DNA of 64,000 nucleotides, from NCBI RefSeq assembly GCF_004798865.1, contig NW_025335661.1, forward strand, positions 1,801,626 to 1,865,625, written 5' to 3'. Made by a program: the position numbers and the translations under genes. Source of the DNA: Varanus komodoensis. Taxonomy: Eukaryota; Chordata; Lepidosauria; Squamata; Varanidae. Below are positions 49,836 to 60,032 of the stretch, piece after piece; the stretch's first letter is position 1, and each line of letters begins with the position of its first letter. The notes under the pieces were generated by a model that worked only from the letters and a program-made list of their open reading frames with translations, was not told the origin of the DNA and ran no database searches.

Positions 49836-50778
49836 TATAATGACTGAAATCTATCTCTCATGGCAGAAAACAAGTGTTACAGAGTCTATGACATTTTTCT
49901 ACTCAAGCAGCAAATGGCACATTCCCTGTTAAAAGGTCTGAAAGAAGAACATCAACTCCCACTTGATCAATTGCTTCCATAAGTGAGACCTCTGTCAAAA
50001 AGCATTTGAATTAATTTTACTAAAGGCTCTCCTAATTACATTAACCAAAATCCACTTAAATTTCAACCCAAAAGGGATTAGTGCTGCATAAACAATAGCC
50101 TGATTGGCAGCATACATCATGGAATCAATCTCCTCTCCAGGAAACAACCTTTGACTCCCAGAACTTCAGAATGAGTACCCACAATAAGCCCAGGTCTGCT
50201 GTTGGCGTTTCTGACAGTCCCTCGACAGCTTGTATCTAACACCCAAGTCTCTGTTCAATCTCCCAGCCATTGTTACCTCTGACTGCCTGACTGGGAGGTG
50301 CCAATAGAGAGAACAAGCAAAGGCTTTCCTTCCTCCAAGGTGCTTATCCAGTCTGTAATCTGACTACTTGCCACAGCCAAGAGTTGCTGTAGCAGCACCA
50401 GTGCATGTGAACACTCTTCCTGGTCCCTCTCAAGTCCCCCTTGCTTATCCTTTTTGCATCTCTTTCCCTTCATGCTGAATATCCTTGGCTGTTGTAGTTT
50501 CTCCCGCACATCCTACCTCCACCCTCTCTTCTGCCTTCCTCCTGCCTTGCCAGCAGGAGCCCAACAGGTCACAGAATATTTGGAAGCCTCCAAAAATGGA
50601 GCCTTCCATCTGGTAGGTATCAACCAATTCTTCTGGTAGGTTTTATCCTAAATAATTAACAATTTGTTAACCTTTCATGATAGCACAAATCAGTTGCCTG
50701 GTTTAAATATTTGTTCCCTCAGCTTAGAATGTTTTAGATTTTTAAGTTTAGAGTTTCTCCCTCATACCAAACATTTAG
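49836..50778. other. Intronic stretch, nothing recognised
   Basis: Unique-looking sequence. Short open frames on both strands have no recognised similarity. Confidence 0.55.
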
Positions 50779-50903
50779 AAAACTTGGGACCCACCAAATT
50801 GTTTGGCCTACAACCACCAAGACCCTTAGCCAGCATAGCCAAAGGTGAGACCATATGAGCAGCAGGCTAAAACATTTGGAAAGCACAAGTTTCCCACCTC
50901 TGA
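50779..50903. mobile_element. hAT-type short palindromic element (MITE)
   Basis: AAACTTGGGACCCACCAAAT, TTTGGCCTACAACCACCAAG, CCAGCATAGCCAAAGGTGAG and the mirrored GGCTAAAACATTTGGAAAGC then ACAAGTTTCCCACCTCTGA give the full layout of the family at 14911-15012. Both arms are present, and the sequence belongs to a GGCCTACAAC sub-type rather than GGACTACAAC. Confidence 0.75.
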
Positions 50904-52849
50904 TTTAGACACTGCTGAATTCCCTTCCTAATTTATTTCTCTGTGCTTTCCAGTGTTTTCCAGATCCTAAAACAAAAGACTATCCAGAGTTCAGTAAAGA
51001 CATTACTCATCCAAATCCATGTGATTTTTTTTCTGTGTGTTTGGCTAGATTAGCCTCATGCTTGTTTTGAGCTCAGCTGTCATATAGGTATGTTGACAAT
51101 AATGCTGTATTCCACCTCAGTAAAGCCAGCCACATCATTAATCATTTCTCTAATTTCTGGCCTGGATTTCAATTTTTCATAGAGGATTTGTCAGCTTATA
51201 CGGTCTTATATTATTTATTATGCAGTCCTAGCAATTAATAAGAAACATACACAGCATGTTGAAAAGATGGATTAGAACAGTTTTATTGTTCCTGTAAAAA
51301 TATTACGGGTAGTATCCAATTGTGCCTCTGCACTAGTGCTAATACTGCTGTATTAGCATAAGCCGTACTTGTGCTTGCTGAGGCAATGGGGAAAGGCAGT
51401 GATTTTGCCAGGGAAATTTGACAGCAGCACTACAGTTTTGTGAAATTCTGCAGCAAATTCCAGCTTTCCACTGCTGATCCAGCAAACATCAGTTTTACTG
51501 TACATGTTGGTTTATGCTAGTGCAAAGTCAGTTGGCCCAGTTGGACAGTACCCTTTATATTTAAAATGCATACCTCCACTTTTTTCTCCAATTTATTTAC
51601 CTGCAATTATTTCCCCAAACCTAGTGAAAACTCCTGCTATTAAAAAAGGGGAGGGGGCAGGAGGGGGGAAGGGACACTCTTGAGAGAGATTATTCAATGG
51701 CCCAAAGACCCAAGATTCTTTCTTTAAACAACCAGCTAAGTGTGGGTGCGCAGCGTAGGGGATTCTTACCATGAGATGACATGCTTATGTAATCTGATCC
51801 GTATTTTTAAAAATTAAATTAAATTTAAACCTAAGGTGAGCTGGCAGCAGTTCATGGCACCTAACATGAAGCTTTGCTCAGAAGTTAAAATGACAGCTGC
51901 TCGTCCTTTCTTCCTCTTCCATCTTCCTCCTTCCCAGTAGTATTCATATGATGTGCTACCACCACTGATAAAAAAGTAGAACCACCCCTCTACTGAGGCT
52001 GCAGCAGCTTCTGATTGGCTAGGGTGTTCTCCCCTCCCAAATAAATAACGAGTGATGAAAAACTTCACAAAACCACAGCCATCTGCAAAGCATCCCTTCG
52101 GATTTCTGACTTTTTGGGACAAACTGGGAATTCATTGGAACCAAAAAGTAGCAGACCATCCATGATAAAGATCACCTATTCTTATAACCATTAATTAAAT
52201 TAAGTCTTTTTTTGCAGGGAGGGGCAATTTTCTATGACTTCAAAAATATTTCAGTCTCCAATGATTCATATGCAATTTGTTAGTGCTGACAGCAAAAATT
52301 ATTTGCTTTAAAACTAAATAACTAATTGACTAAGTTTAAATAAATTTGCCTAGCTCAAATGTATCTAGACAAGGTTTTTTTGATATTGAAAAAAAGGCAA
52401 AATAAATTACAATTTAATATACAGAACCTCCCACTGTTTGTCAGAAAGAAAACCCCATCTTCATTATTTTACTGTTATTCACCGCTAACAGCACACTAGA
52501 CCCAAGATGACCTCAGAATTAGATAAGCATGCTCTTAATTTGCAGTACATCTATTCTCTTTCACTGATAATCTCATGCCTTCTGTATGTCTTCATCTGTT
52601 ATATCAACCTGGAGACCAACATTATAATAGTACTTCTGAAGCAGTTTCTCCCTTTTCTTTGAAAACAACTTTTTCTTGGTGAGCTTTTGGCTAATTGCCA
52701 GATAGTTATGGACATGTGCGGGAAGGATAAAGGCACCATCAGCAATGGGTATTTGCCAATTAGCAGTGCACACCAATTAGGCAATAAAGTCATGGAGGGT
52801 TAAATGTCATACCAGGAATTTGCAAACAGTTCGGCAGTGCAATACTTAC
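50904..52849. other. Intron 3, first 2 kb after exon 3
   Basis: AT-rich intronic sequence with a GGGGAGG-rich patch at 51648-51675. No repeat was recognised. The block at 51.05-51.25 kb is complex, TAAT-rich sequence of the kind seen in conserved enhancers, but conservation cannot be judged from one sequence. Confidence 0.5.
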
Positions 52850-53544
52850 AGTGGCAGAGAGCTGTGGCCCATTCAGCTGTGCGTGCAAAATGGCCTCGTT
52901 GATCGAATACCGGATACCCAGAAGCACCAATTCCAGATCATGAGCTCCAGCCATTTCATTACTGAGATGTTCCAGGGTATAAATATATTCCCTCCACGGA
53001 GCATCCAGTTCCGACACGCTGGCAAAGCAGCCCCTCATCACGTTTAGGCAATATCCCTCACAGGGCCGTATCAGAGTCAGGCCTTGGCAATGGGGGCAAT
53101 ACTGCATCTTCACTAGGGCTCTGCTGCATTCCTTTGTCAATGCAGCATGCTCTGTAGCATTCAGCACTTCAATACCCACACTTAGGGCCTGATTGAATGT
53201 TCTGCTTGCCCTGAGAGACTTCGCCAGCTCTGTAACTGTTTCTTTAGAATAACGTCCAAATGGATTTATATCTTGCCGTGTTAGCCGCAGGCATTCTGTG
53301 TACTCCTCAGACAAATCTGTAATCCCTGGATTTATTAGGCGGCTGTAAACCAAAGGAAAGAGGCTGTCGAAGAACCGGAAAAAAGCTTTTTCCACTCTGG
53401 TCTGAGCACCCAAGAGGTAGAGAGAGATGTCCGTAAAAAGCTCCTTGACAGGCTCTGCTGCCTCCTTTGACATGGATCTGTAGACAGTCTCAAACAGAGA
53501 GGTCGTATGGTTCTCGGCAAAGCGGAGCAAGGACTCAAAGGATG
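52850..53544 (-). CDS. GPC5: Glypican (GPC5-type) internal exon 3
   Basis: A 695-nt coding exon giving 232 residues of the glypican core domain (secreted, GPI-anchored heparan sulfate proteoglycan). The acceptor TCTCTCTGCAG precedes CATCCTTTGAG and the donor is ACT|GTAAGT. The phase is 1 at entry and 0 at exit, matching the exon at 1883-2016. Conserved blocks are FFDSLFPLVYSRLINPG (residues 58-74), YTECLR, GIEVLNATEH, KECSRALVKMQYCPHCQGL (138-156) and GYCLNVMRGC (164-173). Seven core cysteines are at 85, 140, 150, 153, 162, 166 and 173; potential N-glycans are at N12 (NHT) and N129 (NAT). KMQYCPHCQGL and GYCLNVMRGC are GPC5-like, whereas GPC3 has RMWYCSYCQGL and GYCNVVMQGC (by recall). The frame is intact. 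Many other positions differ from human GPC5, so a GPC5-like paralogue is possible. Confidence 0.93.
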
Positions 53545-53842
53545 CTGCAGAGAGACGTTAAAAGATGGAAAGGAAAGTCAATTCTTCTTTAGCACAGCTC
53601 AGCAACACAGATTATAAAATTATATGACTAGAACAATATTGCTCACAGAATTTACAAGCTTGCTGGACATTCTGCTTCTGTGCCAAAGATTACATCACTT
53701 AAAGGGAGTGGAGAACCTACCAAATGATAGTTTTGGGAACTGGTCAATAGAAACTCAATCGTGATAGAGGCTCAGGAAACCATGTCAATGACTGAACTGA
53801 TGCCTCCTTGCACTAGATATACGATGCAGGAAGAGACAAGAG

Positions 53843-54011
53843 CAATGCCTCTGTACCACAGCACACACTTTTCATGCAGAAGGTGCCAGGTTCAAATCCT
53901 GGCATCTCCAGTTAGAGCTGAGAAATCTCAAATCTTGGACAGCCCCAGTTAGTGTTGACACTCCTAAACTCGATAGGCCAATGGCTGGATTTTCTGTGAG
54001 CCAGCTTCCCT
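53843..54011 (+). mobile_element. tRNA-derived SINE, about 300 bp upstream of exon 3
   Basis: The head CACACTTTTCATGCAGAAGG followed by TGCCAGGTTCAAATCCTGGC retains an Ala-tRNA-like anticodon arm and B box. The body GGACAGCCCCAGTTAGTGTT, then GATAGGCCAATGGCTGGATT, and the end GTGAGCCAGCTTCCCTTATT match the lizard SINE consensus (GATGGACCAATGGTCTGA...AAGGCAGCTTC). It lies antisense to the glypican gene. Confidence 0.75.
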
Positions 54012-56940
54012 TATTCTCAACCAGTTACTCTCACAAGACACTTTCCAAACAAATGGGAGAGGTATCTCAGACATACAATTACCACACATTTTGAAATTCA
54101 CAGAATTGACATTGCCTGGCAGGTAAGACCATAAGTACTGTAAAGTAACATCCAAAATAGCCTTTGGACAGATGTCAGTCAGACTTCCATGTGGTCATGT
54201 TGTATGGGAGTATTTGGCATTATTTCAGCAACTGAACTGAAAAGTGTTTGGATTGGAAAACAGGTAAAACTTGTATCTAGAAGCATATTCAGATTCTTCT
54301 GAGCAGAAACTTGAGAATATTCCAGATATACCAGAATATACCAGAATATATATGAAATATTAACTTTCTAAAATTGCCAGTAATGAGATGCACAAACAGG
54401 AATGTGGCACTCTTTAGATTCAGATGTATAGACCTACGTGCAGAAATGGGAATTTCCTGGCTTCTTTTGTATTATGTTCACAAACCCCTGCAACTCAGTG
54501 TTTTATCACTTCCTTAACCCACCTATCAACCCCTGCCTGCAGCTGCTTAAGCTTTGACCAAAGTAGGTTTAAGAGGAGTCTGAGGAAGCAACCAGTAGAA
54601 CAGCTGGGCAAGTGGTCTAAGTAGCTTTGACATTTTCTTACAAGGTACAGCGATGATCATGATGATAATCAAGTACGTGGCAACCTTTCTTCAACCCATG
54701 TATCTCTAGCACAAAATGATATCTAAGTTAGAAGGACACAGGGAGTGCTGGAAGAGGAATGGGCTTATATTATACAGAAATTTAATTCTTACCAAGCTGG
54801 ACATGTTCCTTCCCCCTAGAGCTCGATTCTCTGCATGTTTACTTAGATACAAATCTCAGTGCAAGAGTGTTCTGGTATGAAAAGCACAGCTGAATTCTAA
54901 ATTTTAAGGTATTTAAATTTAAATCACCAGTAGAGTATCTAAAGTTTAAATGACCTTTCATTTATCTTATCTCCCTTCACTGATCCAAGATAAGAATGGG
55001 ATTTCCTTGTATAATGCTGAATTTTTGCATAAAAGATTTTTTCCTGAGGTCTTTCTGCAAGAAAGGTGGGTGGGGATGTGGTTGGTGCACCCCTGATCTA
55101 ATTGATTACAATGAAGCAACCTTGCAACCTAGATATTATATACAAGCCTATACATTCCCTTTCTCAACAGTTAAGGGGGAAAGACCATCAAAAGAACAGG
55201 AGAGAGAATAGGTGGGAGGAACCATGGATGTCTCATCTCCTACCAGGTCATGTGAGCTAAAGGGATGTACTAAATGTTTGGTTTGCAGGGTGGCAATGCT
55301 ATGAATTGGAATAGAGTGACCATAAGTTGGGAAAGTCCAAAAACACTGGCCGAATGCTGGCTTTTGAAGTAGACTAGATAGGGTCCTCCAAAACAGATGT
55401 AACCATTGCCACTCTCATAATCTTTATGAGACTATAATAATGTATAACATTGAATGGTTTTGTAATACTGGAATCCCTGGGGGAAAAAATCAGATTTAAA
55501 AGGTTTTACTCCCACACTGAGGCTTGTCTTGCCAAACTTCAATTTGAGGCAGGCTTTTACAACCAGGCTGTAAAACTCTGAAAATGGAGCTTATAATGGA
55601 AAGACTGACACTGCGATAACTGTAATATTGTTAACAACACCACTCTGCTCCAATAAAACAGTTGATATTTGCTCAGACATCACTATTTTTTTCTGGATGG
55701 TATAAGTGCAGTCCTCCAAAAAATTATTTGACAAGGGTTGGAGAGAAAGGGGAACACAAGCAGATCATTGAAAGCAAATATATCAATAATATAAAAATAA
55801 ATTTCACTAAAGCCTGAGAATCCCTATATACATTGCCATGCACGCACTCTCTCGCCAAAGATTCAACTTTTCACACCCATTATTAAAGGTACTTCATGGA
55901 GAACAGGGTCGACTTCATTTGCTTGCTTTGTGGCAGACTGCTCACATTTCATTCTTCAACAAAAATATGAAAGTTTATGAAAAAGTAGCAAAAAGAAAAT
56001 ATCAACAAGAAAAAGTTTTGAGTAGCACTACATGCTGCTCTTTCTGTGTCATTGGAGGAAATAGTATACTTTCAGGCTATAATTTGGGGAAACTGAACTG
56101 AAATAACAACACATTTTGGTTAAGACTAGATTCTCTATTAAGCATGTGTACGTAGTTTAGATGCTGTATGAGTCATCCCTCTATTCGGTAGAACCAAGAA
56201 AAATGAGAGCAGCCTCTTCTTTACAATCTGTAATCCTAAAGGCATTTTGTTTTTCCATAGTTATCAGGCATCATGGGATGGTTTCAAATAGTCAAATGGC
56301 TGGAATGGTATTCCCAGCCCTCTAATTAGAAATAATGGTGCTGTGTGCAGATGAATAAGTTCTGTCACAAAAGAGAATTTCCGCTCTGCTTGTACAAAGG
56401 AGACATGTTACTATCTTGTTCAGAGCTTTATTAATGATACACTTTCCTTGATAAACACTGAATCAGTCCAACACTCGGTCTTATTAGAAATAGAGGATGC
56501 TGGCTTTGGTTGGTAAATGGAGAAATTCATAAATGCAAAGCAACTAAACTGAGCATTTAATTTTAATTAGTAGTCCCTAAGATCTGCTTCTGGACATTAA
56601 TTAGACAGAATGTACACCATGCCCTACTAAAACTGCATAAATTCCATCCATTGACAGTGCTGGCCCCCATCTCTCCCTCTATCTCTGATTAGAGAAAGCA
56701 TAGCATGGTGGCTCAGATGTACTATGTGGTAAACCAGCAAGACTCTGCCTAAAATGTTGCCTTGGTCACCAACTTACTAGCTTGACTTTGGCAAACCATC
56801 ATCTTTCATTTTTCAATTGCCCATCTACAATGCTGGAAGTAGGTTAGGCATGTGACTGACATATCTTAAATAACTGTTGTCAGGATTGCTAAAATAATCT
56901 GATTGTATCTAATGGATTGTATTCAATGTTCATGTAAGTT
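54012..56940. other. Intronic stretch, unrecognised
   Basis: A small tandem of ATACCAGAAT units lies near 54327-54350. GAATAGAGTGACCATAAGTT near 55310 resembles a worn RTE tail. Nothing else could be named. Confidence 0.5.
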
Positions 56941-57157
56941 AATAGCTGGTGCAGTGGTTACAGTGCTGCACTGGGGACCTAGGTGCTAGTCACCACTCAG
57001 CCAACAAGCTCACTGGGTGAGTTTGGGCCAGTCACACACACTCAGCCTAACCTACTTCACAGTGTACTTGCTGAAAGGGTAAAATGGAGCTGTATAAGTT
57101 GCCTTGGGTTCCACACAAGAGGAAAAAAGGTAGCATACAAATGCAATGCAAAAATAA
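56941..57157 (+). mobile_element. CORE/MIR-like SINE, plus strand
   Basis: GCTGGTGCAGTGGTTACAGT (A-box region), GTGCTAGTCACCACTC (worn B box), CTGGGTGAGTTTGGGCCAGT (CORE), CAGCCTAACCTACTTCACAG and a TATAAGTTGCCTTGGGTT tail ending in A-rich sequence. It belongs to the same family as 9387-9635 but is older. Confidence 0.8.
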
Positions 57158-58734
57158 CAATTTACTCTGGTATTTAGTCTAAGTAGGACTAACACTGGAT
57201 ACAACCCAGTGTCTTATAAGCACACTGAAGAGTCAAACTGAGTGGCATTATCATGCTATTATTGATTATTCTTCTAGATCTGACCAGTCGCCATTAAAAT
57301 ATGTATAAACAACATGCTAGAAATACAGAGTCCTTCTTCCCAAGCACCAGTGCTCTCCTCCATTAAAATGATCTTATCTTTCAAGCATGTGACTTCTTTC
57401 ACAAGAAAGCTGGATTTCAGCCAAGCAGCTATTATTATACAAAATCTGCTGGTGTACTTCACAAATAAAACAAAGACAAAGACAACCTGACTCTCAGACA
57501 CATAAATTAAATAAGATGACTATAAAGGGAACATAAAAAATGGAAGGAAGGGATGAAATTGTGAATGGCCAACAGTTGGACTATGAACACAAATCAGGAT
57601 GGAAGGAACACAAACAGAAATTAAAAAGATCAGGAAGAATAAGTGTGGGGGGCAGTGATATCTTTAAAAAATAAAGGAACATTAGTTGAACAAACTAAAG
57701 ATTTATTCTAAGCTGCTTCTTGCTTTAAATCATCTAACTATTACTTTAGATGCATAGGATCACTTGAGTATTCACTAAAAACAACTTAACTTTCTCCCAT
57801 AAAATGTGTACACAGAGTTCTCTAGTGATCTCTCATTCAGGCATTGACCACCGAACTCTTAACTTCAGTAATGTGATTGTATCTTATGCCCTCAGATCAT
57901 TCCATTTTACTGGTAAGACTTTACTGTTTAGTTTTACTGTGCTCATGCGATGCCTTTTCTATATGTATGTAAAAGATATATGTTGTAATATGCTAGAGTA
58001 CCAACCAAATCAAAATAGATCTGAAGCTGGTGAAATTTGAACCCTGTTTTTTCTCCATGGATTCGTATTGGACAAGCTGGATTCTTTAATTTTAAAGGAT
58101 GGGGAAATTGGCAAAGGTGCACAGTCTCTCCTTTTAAATTATTGTTTTTAAATGAATTCCTTTAAGACTTTAGCCAGCCTTTGAATTTTTAAATATACAT
58201 GCATGCTGCTGAATATTTCATGAAAACAGGTCAAAGTCATCCTCCAAGGAGAGAGAGTCCTGTTCAAACATTTTATCATGTGCGCACAGTATGCTTGACA
58301 TCACAGCTGATGTTGCGTCTGTGATGCCCAAACACAGCTGATCAAACACAGCTCACCTCTGGAAACTTCACATCTCAACTGCTGGTCTTTTAAAATTAGC
58401 TGCTGGAGATGAGCCAAGTCATTACAAGATTCCACACTTTCTTTGACTATGCACTGTAGGTATAAGGTACATCCATGCTGGGCAGCTAATGAGTATGTAC
58501 CCTAGGGGACTCAGCTGAATTCCAAGTTAACAGACAATAAAAAGGAGACATTTCTTAATGTATGACACAGAAAAGACTACCCTTAAATTACATACTTGTC
58601 TCCTACATAGCAGGCCTTTTCAGAATGCCTTAACCTGAAACACCACATTCTCAAGGGACGGAGTCATTATGGTGGAACAACAAGAGATGATGCTTCAGAA
58701 TCTTTCCCTCACATTAGATGTAGATGGATTCCTT
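57158..58734. other. Intronic stretch, nothing recognised
   Basis: AT-rich sequence with no nameable element. Confidence 0.55.
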
Positions 58735-59150
58735 TTTATTTACTGTGTTTTCAAACCACTAACTAGCTGAAGTTCTCTGGCCAGTGTAAAACATATTAAA
58801 AACATAAAATAAGAACTTTAAAGCAAAACAGAACTAGGCTAGAATAAAACCTAGGTGAAACCAGACTCAACAAGTAAAAGCATTTCAAACCAGCAGAACA
58901 ACAATAATGTCCTAGAAGTACCAAAAACAGTTCCCAAAATGCTTGAGAGAATAAAAATGCTGCAGCCAAAATACCCTACATAGGCAGTAGGTCAGATTAT
59001 CAGGAGAATGTGTCCCACAAAGGGGGGTGGGGTGCCATCACTGAAAAGTCCCTCTCTCTTGCAGCTCCCTGACTCCCCTAATTTTAGGTGGAGGCATCAA
59101 GAAGAGAGCCTTGCATGATCAGCAAGGCATTTTGACAGGACTTACCAAAA
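58735..59150 (-). mobile_element. L2-type LINE 3' end, minus strand
   Basis: The tail CTAGCTGAAGTTCTCTGGCC followed by AAAACATATTAAAAACATAA leads into CCAAAATGCTTGAGAGAATA, GAGAATGTGTCCCACAAAGG, then CCATCACTGAAAAGTCCCTC. This is the minus-strand order of the long L2-type 3' region in squamates (CCAAAGGCCTGGGAGAATA...TTCCACA...CCACCACTGA(A/G)AAGGCCC). It is 5'-truncated. Confidence 0.65.
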
Positions 59151-59469
59151 ATATCCTTCCTATAAAGAATTCTCCTTTGTGACAAATCACTTTCAAAACC
59201 AGAATGGAGTATTTTATAAATGTTTTATTCCAACATATTTTAGGGTACAATCCTATGGTAATGAATTGGAAACTACCTTTGTTACTTCATGAATACTGAG
59301 TTGTCTTCCTTTCAAAATTCCTTCTCTTTTTCATCATAATTTGGGACACTAATTACAGCTTCCTGTTCTAGGTAAATCAACCAGAATCTGCACTTTAAAG
59401 ATATATAGAATAAGGGTGTCTTTCAGATTGTCTGAACAATGTCAGGTTAGCTCCTTGACCCCAAAGCAT
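59151..59469. other. Intronic stretch, nothing recognised
   Basis: No nameable feature. Confidence 0.6.
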
Positions 59470-59612
59470 GAAGTTGGGACTTGTAGGCCATCTAGTCCAA
59501 TCCTCTGATGTAGTTCTTTTCTGTCATATTTGTAACATTTATTTATTTATTTATTACATTTGTATGCTGCCCAATCTTGCCAAAGAGCCTCTGGGTGGCT
59601 CACAAACATCTT
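59470..59612 (-). repeat. CR1 3' scrap followed by an L2-type tail
   Basis: GAAGTTGGGACTTGTAGGCC followed by ATCTAGTCCAATCCTC is the CR1 3' end on the minus strand. After a short spacer, (TTTA)n and GTATGCTGCCCAATCTTGCC, then CCTCTGGGTGGCTCACAA, form an L2-type tail in the same orientation. Confidence 0.6.
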
Positions 59613-59956
59613 CCTATCCTCTCACATAATCCCATGGTTTCCATTTCCTGCTACTCTGGGTGTTCCCTGGACCTTGGACACAAAGCCTAGCCTAAAGCTG
59701 ATTGTCAGCTTCAGATTTCAGAAATACTGGTTGTACTGTGGGAAGGCAGCGCTGGAGCCAGGAAAGAGTTTGGAAACTGGTGGGCAGAGTCTGGAAAAAT
59801 ATGGCAGGTCAAAGGCAATATTGTGCACCATATGACATACGGGGTACAATCCAATGCCTGTTTTGTGAAGAAAATGTCTATGACTGGCTACAGCATGTTT
59901 ACAGTGATAGGCCTTTTCTTCCTGTCCAAACAGGCATAGGACTGCATCTTTTGTGT

Positions 59957-60032
59957 CTTATTTATTTTACCATTCCCTTTAGCTATAAAACCTTCTGGTG
60001 CGGTTTACAAATCCCAGCAGCAAAATAATTCT
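59957..60032 (-). repeat. L2/SINE-type LINE 3' tail
   Basis: TCTTATTTATTTTACCATTC followed by CTTCTGGTGCGGTTTACAAA and CCCAGCAGCAAAATAA is a minus-strand tail of the same general kind. Confidence 0.5.

Larger units (their letters stand above)
2017..52849 (-). other. Glypican intron 3, complete, 50,833 bp
   Basis: This is the intron between the two glypican exons. The donor is GTAAGT at 52849-52844 and the acceptor is TTACAG ending at 2017, both read on the minus strand. It contains nearly all the repeats listed here, including the BovB, L1, L2 and CR1 LINEs and the hAT-type short elements. It also contains the 100-N gap, so its true length is not exact. Exon phases match on both sides (0/0). 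No nested host gene was recognised. Confidence 0.85.

Noticed and set aside
53843-53905. Possible tRNA-Ala gene
   Set aside because: The B box and anticodon-like arm are present, but acceptor-stem pairing is absent and the downstream sequence matches a SINE body.
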